A stretch of 8,379 nt of DNA from Muribaculaceae bacterium (GTDB taxonomy: Bacteria; Bacteroidota; Bacteroidia; Bacteroidales; Muribaculaceae). Position numbers and translations under genes: made by a program. Location: assembly GCA_009775365.1 (NCBI GenBank), contig VSPM01000101.1:1-8379 (forward strand). Direction: 5' to 3'. Positions 6,747-8,379 of this stretch are shown here, in pieces (the stretch's first letter is position 1; each line of letters starts with the position of its first letter). The notes beneath the pieces are model-generated. The model was not told the origin of the DNA. It was given only the letters and a program-made list of their open reading frames with translations, and ran no database searches.

Positions 6747-7724
6747 TCAGGTTAGGAGGAGGGTGATGAAGAAGGCTATGTAGGTGAGGGCGGGGAGGGT
6801 GACTACGAGCCATTCGTGGCGGAAGTGCCAGAGGGCGCAGAGGTTGGCAATCTGCACGGCAAGGGTGAAGTAGAGGGTGGTGATGTAGGCCATCATGTTG
6901 GAGAAGTCGATTATGATGCAGATTATGCAGGTGACGCCTATGAAGGAGATTGACATGTTGAGGGCGTTTATGCGGGAGTTTCCTGCATATAGCTTTATGC
7001 CGTTGTTGAGGCCGAGAATAACTGCTATGAATATGGCTGCGCCTACACTGAGGAGCAGCACGAAGAGGTCGGAGGAGTGGATGTAGTCGCTGAAGAGGTT
7101 TGTGAGCTCGGGGAGGCTGAATGCCTCAAGTGGTATCAGCCCCATGCCCACACCTACCCAATATGGGGCTATCAGCCCCATTCCCGTGGCAAGAGCTTCT
7201 TTGATTCTGAAGGCTTTCATCATTATTGCCGATGCCACATATGGAACTATCATCGGCAGGAAGGCGTATTGAAACATTGAGCCTACTGAAATGAATGTGC
7301 CGATCAGGAACATCTCTTGCGTGGCGTTTCTGGAGTTGTAAGCCTTGAAAAGCACCGACAGCGACAACAGGTTTATTGCGCATAGAAGCGTTGATGAGGA
7401 GAGGTAGCCTGTGGTCCAGGGGTTTGATGCGGCAAACACCATGAAGAGGGCCGGCAGCACGGGTTGTGTGGAGCGAATGAAGTTGTAGGAGCGGTTAAGG
7501 AAAAACGCTCCCGCAGCGATTGCCCCGATGAGCACGGTGTTGATTATCCATGACGACACGGGGTTTATTTCCCACAGATTGGGCGACGGGAGGCATATTC
7601 CGAGTTCACCCGAAAGTCGTTGCTCCGGGTGAATCAGAAATGCAGTGACACACATCGCTATCATGGCGGCAGCGGCGAGAGCAAGCCCTGTTTTGCCGAT
7701 TCCTCTATATCTTGTCGTATTCAT
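6747..7724 (-). CDS. Polytopic inner-membrane protein, DUF6427-like
   Basis: A 325-residue, strongly hydrophobic protein with roughly nine to ten predicted membrane helices (about 11-31, 57-77, 90-107, 111-128, 138-168 possibly as two, 176-198, 218-238, 256-272, 278-299, 305-324). The central part (FKAYNSRNATQEMFLIGTF at 126-144, then MMKAFRIKEALATGMGLIAPY at 168-188, with basic residues at cytoplasmic ends) resembles the DUF6427 family of Bacteroidetes membrane proteins, whose function is not established. No transport or catalytic signature is visible. The start ATG at 7722-7724 is preceded by a promoter at 7785-7815. It is first in a run of same-strand genes leading to pdxB, separated by 212 bases. 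The 3' end is unusually C-rich in codon third positions. Gene reality is high; family call is tentative. Confidence 0.75.
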   Translation of the reverse strand: MNTTRYRGIGKTGLALAAAAMIAMCVTAFLIHPEQRLSGELGICLPSPNLWEINPVSSWIINTVLIGAIAAGAFFLNRSYNFIRSTQPVLPALFMVFAASNPWTTGYLSSSTLLCAINLLSLSVLFKAYNSRNATQEMFLIGTFISVGSMFQYAFLPMIVPYVASAIMMKAFRIKEALATGMGLIAPYWVGVGMGLIPLEAFSLPELTNLFSDYIHSSDLFVLLLSVGAAIFIAVILGLNNGIKLYAGNSRINALNMSISFIGVTCIICIIIDFSNMMAYITTLYFTLAVQIANLCALWHFRHEWLVVTLPALTYIAFFITLLLT

Positions 7725-7784
7725 TTATTATCTGAGGGTTGAATATTTTATAGACCGCATCCGGAAGAGCGGCCAATGTGTCTG

Positions 7785-7815
7785 CAAAATTAATCAAAAC
7801 ACACTAATAAAACAA
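7785..7815 (-). promoter_or_regulatory. Candidate promoter for the membrane-protein gene
   Basis: On the minus strand, GTTG (7815-7812, one mismatch to TTTG) is followed by 19 bases and TAATTTTG (7792-7785), a full TAnnTTTG match. A start near 7777 would leave a leader of about 50 bases. The -33 box lies directly against the terminator stem that ends at 7816, so termination of upstream transcription and initiation here are adjacent. Confidence 0.55.
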
Positions 7816-7848
7816 CTGTCATGCCACCTTCGGCGGGCGGCATGACAG
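7816..7848 (-). terminator. Terminator retained from the beta-galactosidase remnant
   Basis: CTGTCATGCC (7816-7825) pairs perfectly with GGCATGACAG (7839-7848), around a 13-base GC-rich loop that can form extra pairs. On the minus strand it is followed by TTGTTTTATTAG, a T-rich tract, so it works in the minus direction. It lies 53 bases past the stop of the beta-galactosidase fragment and is best read as that gene's original terminator. Confidence 0.8.
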
Positions 7849-7901
7849 TGTTGTGTGGATATATTCCGGATAAAATACCGGGCATTCCGGAGCGTGCGGC
7901 C

Positions 7902-8057
7902 TTATTTGCCGGCCGGAGATATGCGGAATGCGTAGGAATAGGCGGAATCAGGCTTTATGATGAATTCCGGCCGCGGGCCGGGGCCGCAGCTTGCGCTTCC
8001 CAGGCCGCGGGTGGCGCAATCAATGTTAATGGCCGGAATGCGATATAAAAAAATCAT
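7902..8057 (-). pseudogene. 3'-end remnant of a GH2 (LacZ-like) beta-galactosidase
   Basis: From 8057 to the TAA at 7904-7902 the minus strand reads 51 residues. Residues about 9-49 (INIDCATRGLGSASCGPG, then PEFIIKP and YSYAFRIS) match the extreme C-terminus of GH2 beta-galactosidases, where an RGLG-x-x-SCGP or MGVGGDDSWG loop is followed by a P-E/Q-Y/F strand and a Y-S-F-R/K ending. The rest of the enzyme, about 1000 residues including the catalytic domain, is absent: upstream lie only a few non-homologous residues and then another gene's terminator. The ATG at 8057 is accidental, not a real start. The fragment keeps its stop and probable terminator (7816-7848). It cannot encode an active enzyme. 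Family call rests on motif memory. Confidence 0.7.
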
Positions 8058-8067
8058 GGCTGTTGTT

Positions 8068-8106
8068 AAAAAATGAAGAGGAGGTCAATCCTCCTCTTCA
8101 TTTTTT
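8068..8106 (-). terminator. Strong, symmetric intrinsic terminator
   Basis: A perfect 17-bp stem (8068-8084 and 8090-8106) with a TCAAT loop has A-runs on one side and T-runs on the other, so it can act in both directions. On the minus strand it contains the last codons and, in its loop, the TGA of the Arg/Asp-rich reading frame. On the plus strand there is no gene for it to serve. Confidence 0.85.
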
Positions 8107-8336
8107 TTCCAGCCTTTGCGGGAACGCATGTGGACAGTGTTTATGATTGTCTGCGAGGATTCCGGGAGGCGTGGCCCGCGAGAATTTGCAGGGTCATACC
8201 CTTTTTTCTCGGGTCTGCTGTCGCGAGAGAACCTGCCCTCTCCCCTATTTTCTCGGTTGAATTTACCATTCCTGCGGTCGTCACGGTTGAACGGCTTGCG
8301 GTCGTCACGATTGATATACTTAGCTGACTCTGCGGT
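8085..8336 (-). pseudogene. 3' part of an Arg/Asp/Asn-rich basic-tail protein, 5' end missing
   Basis: The frame from 8336 to the TGA at 8087-8085 reads 83 residues with no ATG, GTG or TTG start near its beginning, and an in-frame TAG lies directly upstream (8339-8337). It begins AESAKYINRDDRKPFNRDDR, continues with NGKFNRENRGEG and RFSRDSR, and ends RKGWKKNEEED. Such low-complexity RDDR/NR-rich tails are common at the ends of RNA-binding enzymes in Bacteroidetes (pseudouridine synthases, DEAD-box helicases); which family this one comes from cannot be told. Repeated NRDDR units encoded by a 24-base repeat, plus a strong terminator placed exactly at the stop, argue that the frame was real. All three minus-strand frames contain stops in 8337-8379, so the gene is broken, frameshifted or joined to foreign sequence here. 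Confidence 0.6.
8273..8314 (-). repeat. Imperfect 24-base tandem repeat coding NRDDR units
   Basis: Eighteen-base copies at 8273-8290 and 8297-8314 differ at one position and are offset by 24 bases (eight codons), so each copy encodes the same NRDDR stretch in frame. This supports the minus-strand reading frame and shows how the tail could grow or shrink by slippage. Confidence 0.75.
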
Positions 8337-8379
8337 CTAAGGCTAATCTTAATCACTCCTGGCAGGCATTAGGATTAAA

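Noticed and set aside
7821..8048. Plus-strand frame of 75 codons
   Set aside because: It starts within a terminator hairpin and is antisense to the beta-galactosidase C-terminus.
8073..8327. Plus-strand frame that begins like a signal peptide (MKRRSILLFIFF)
   Set aside because: Its start lies inside the terminator stem, and the opposite strand has in-frame NRDDR repeats, which is stronger coding evidence.
8141..8356. Minus-strand GTG-initiated frame of 71 codons
   Set aside because: It is out of frame with the repeat-coding frame over the same bases, and it is a Ser/Thr/Arg mixture with no family signal.
1..8379. Search for CRISPR arrays, tRNA/rRNA genes, insertion sequences and defence operons
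   Set aside because: No regularly spaced repeats, cloverleaf, transposase motif or defence-gene signature was seen on either strand.

Overview
The window looks like a stretch of a Bacteroidales chromosome, most likely from a Muribaculaceae-type gut bacterium. This is inferred from several traits: start codons without Shine-Dalgarno sequences, promoter boxes that fit the Bacteroidetes TTTG / TAnnTTTG pattern, a secreted protein with a type IX secretion-like C-terminal tail, a DUF3244-like small exported protein, and a TPR-transmembrane-helix regulator of a kind common in Bacteroides and relatives. No alignment could be run, so the family assignment is moderate. All intact genes lie on the minus strand and are therefore read from right to left.

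Left edge (1-499): an AT-rich, mostly non-coding stretch. It holds a decayed fragment of a KilA-N domain gene on the plus strand (130-315, internal TGA) and a strong terminator (423-456) that closes the minus-strand unit to its right. Nothing is recognisable in 1-129 or 316-422.

Sensor/secreted-protein block (500-3831): a 571-residue membrane regulator (signal sequence, TPR-like helices, one membrane helix, coiled coil, helix-turn-helix-like end) lies upstream of two small exported proteins of unknown function. A well-formed Bacteroidetes promoter stands in front of the two exported-protein genes. A local sense-and-respond circuit is plausible but is an inference.

Housekeeping block (3866-7724): a polytopic membrane protein (DUF6427-like) is followed by a C-rich 212-base gap, then by a close-packed run: pdxB (pyridoxal phosphate synthesis), a viroplasmin-RNase H1 hybrid nuclease, and queG (last step of queuosine synthesis). 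Catalytic residues are visible in all three enzymes.

Right edge (7816-8379): a gene graveyard. Reading on the minus strand there is the tail of an Arg/Asp/Asn-rich protein with no start codon and stops just upstream in every frame, its terminator, about 45 residues of the extreme C-terminus of a GH2 (LacZ-like) beta-galactosidase, and that gene's terminator. The terminator runs into the promoter region of the membrane-protein gene. I see no RNA gene, CRISPR array, insertion sequence or complete new defence system. The most unusual signals are the two 3'-end gene remnants, the C-rich/G-quadruplex gap before pdxB, and the regulator/exported-protein cassette.
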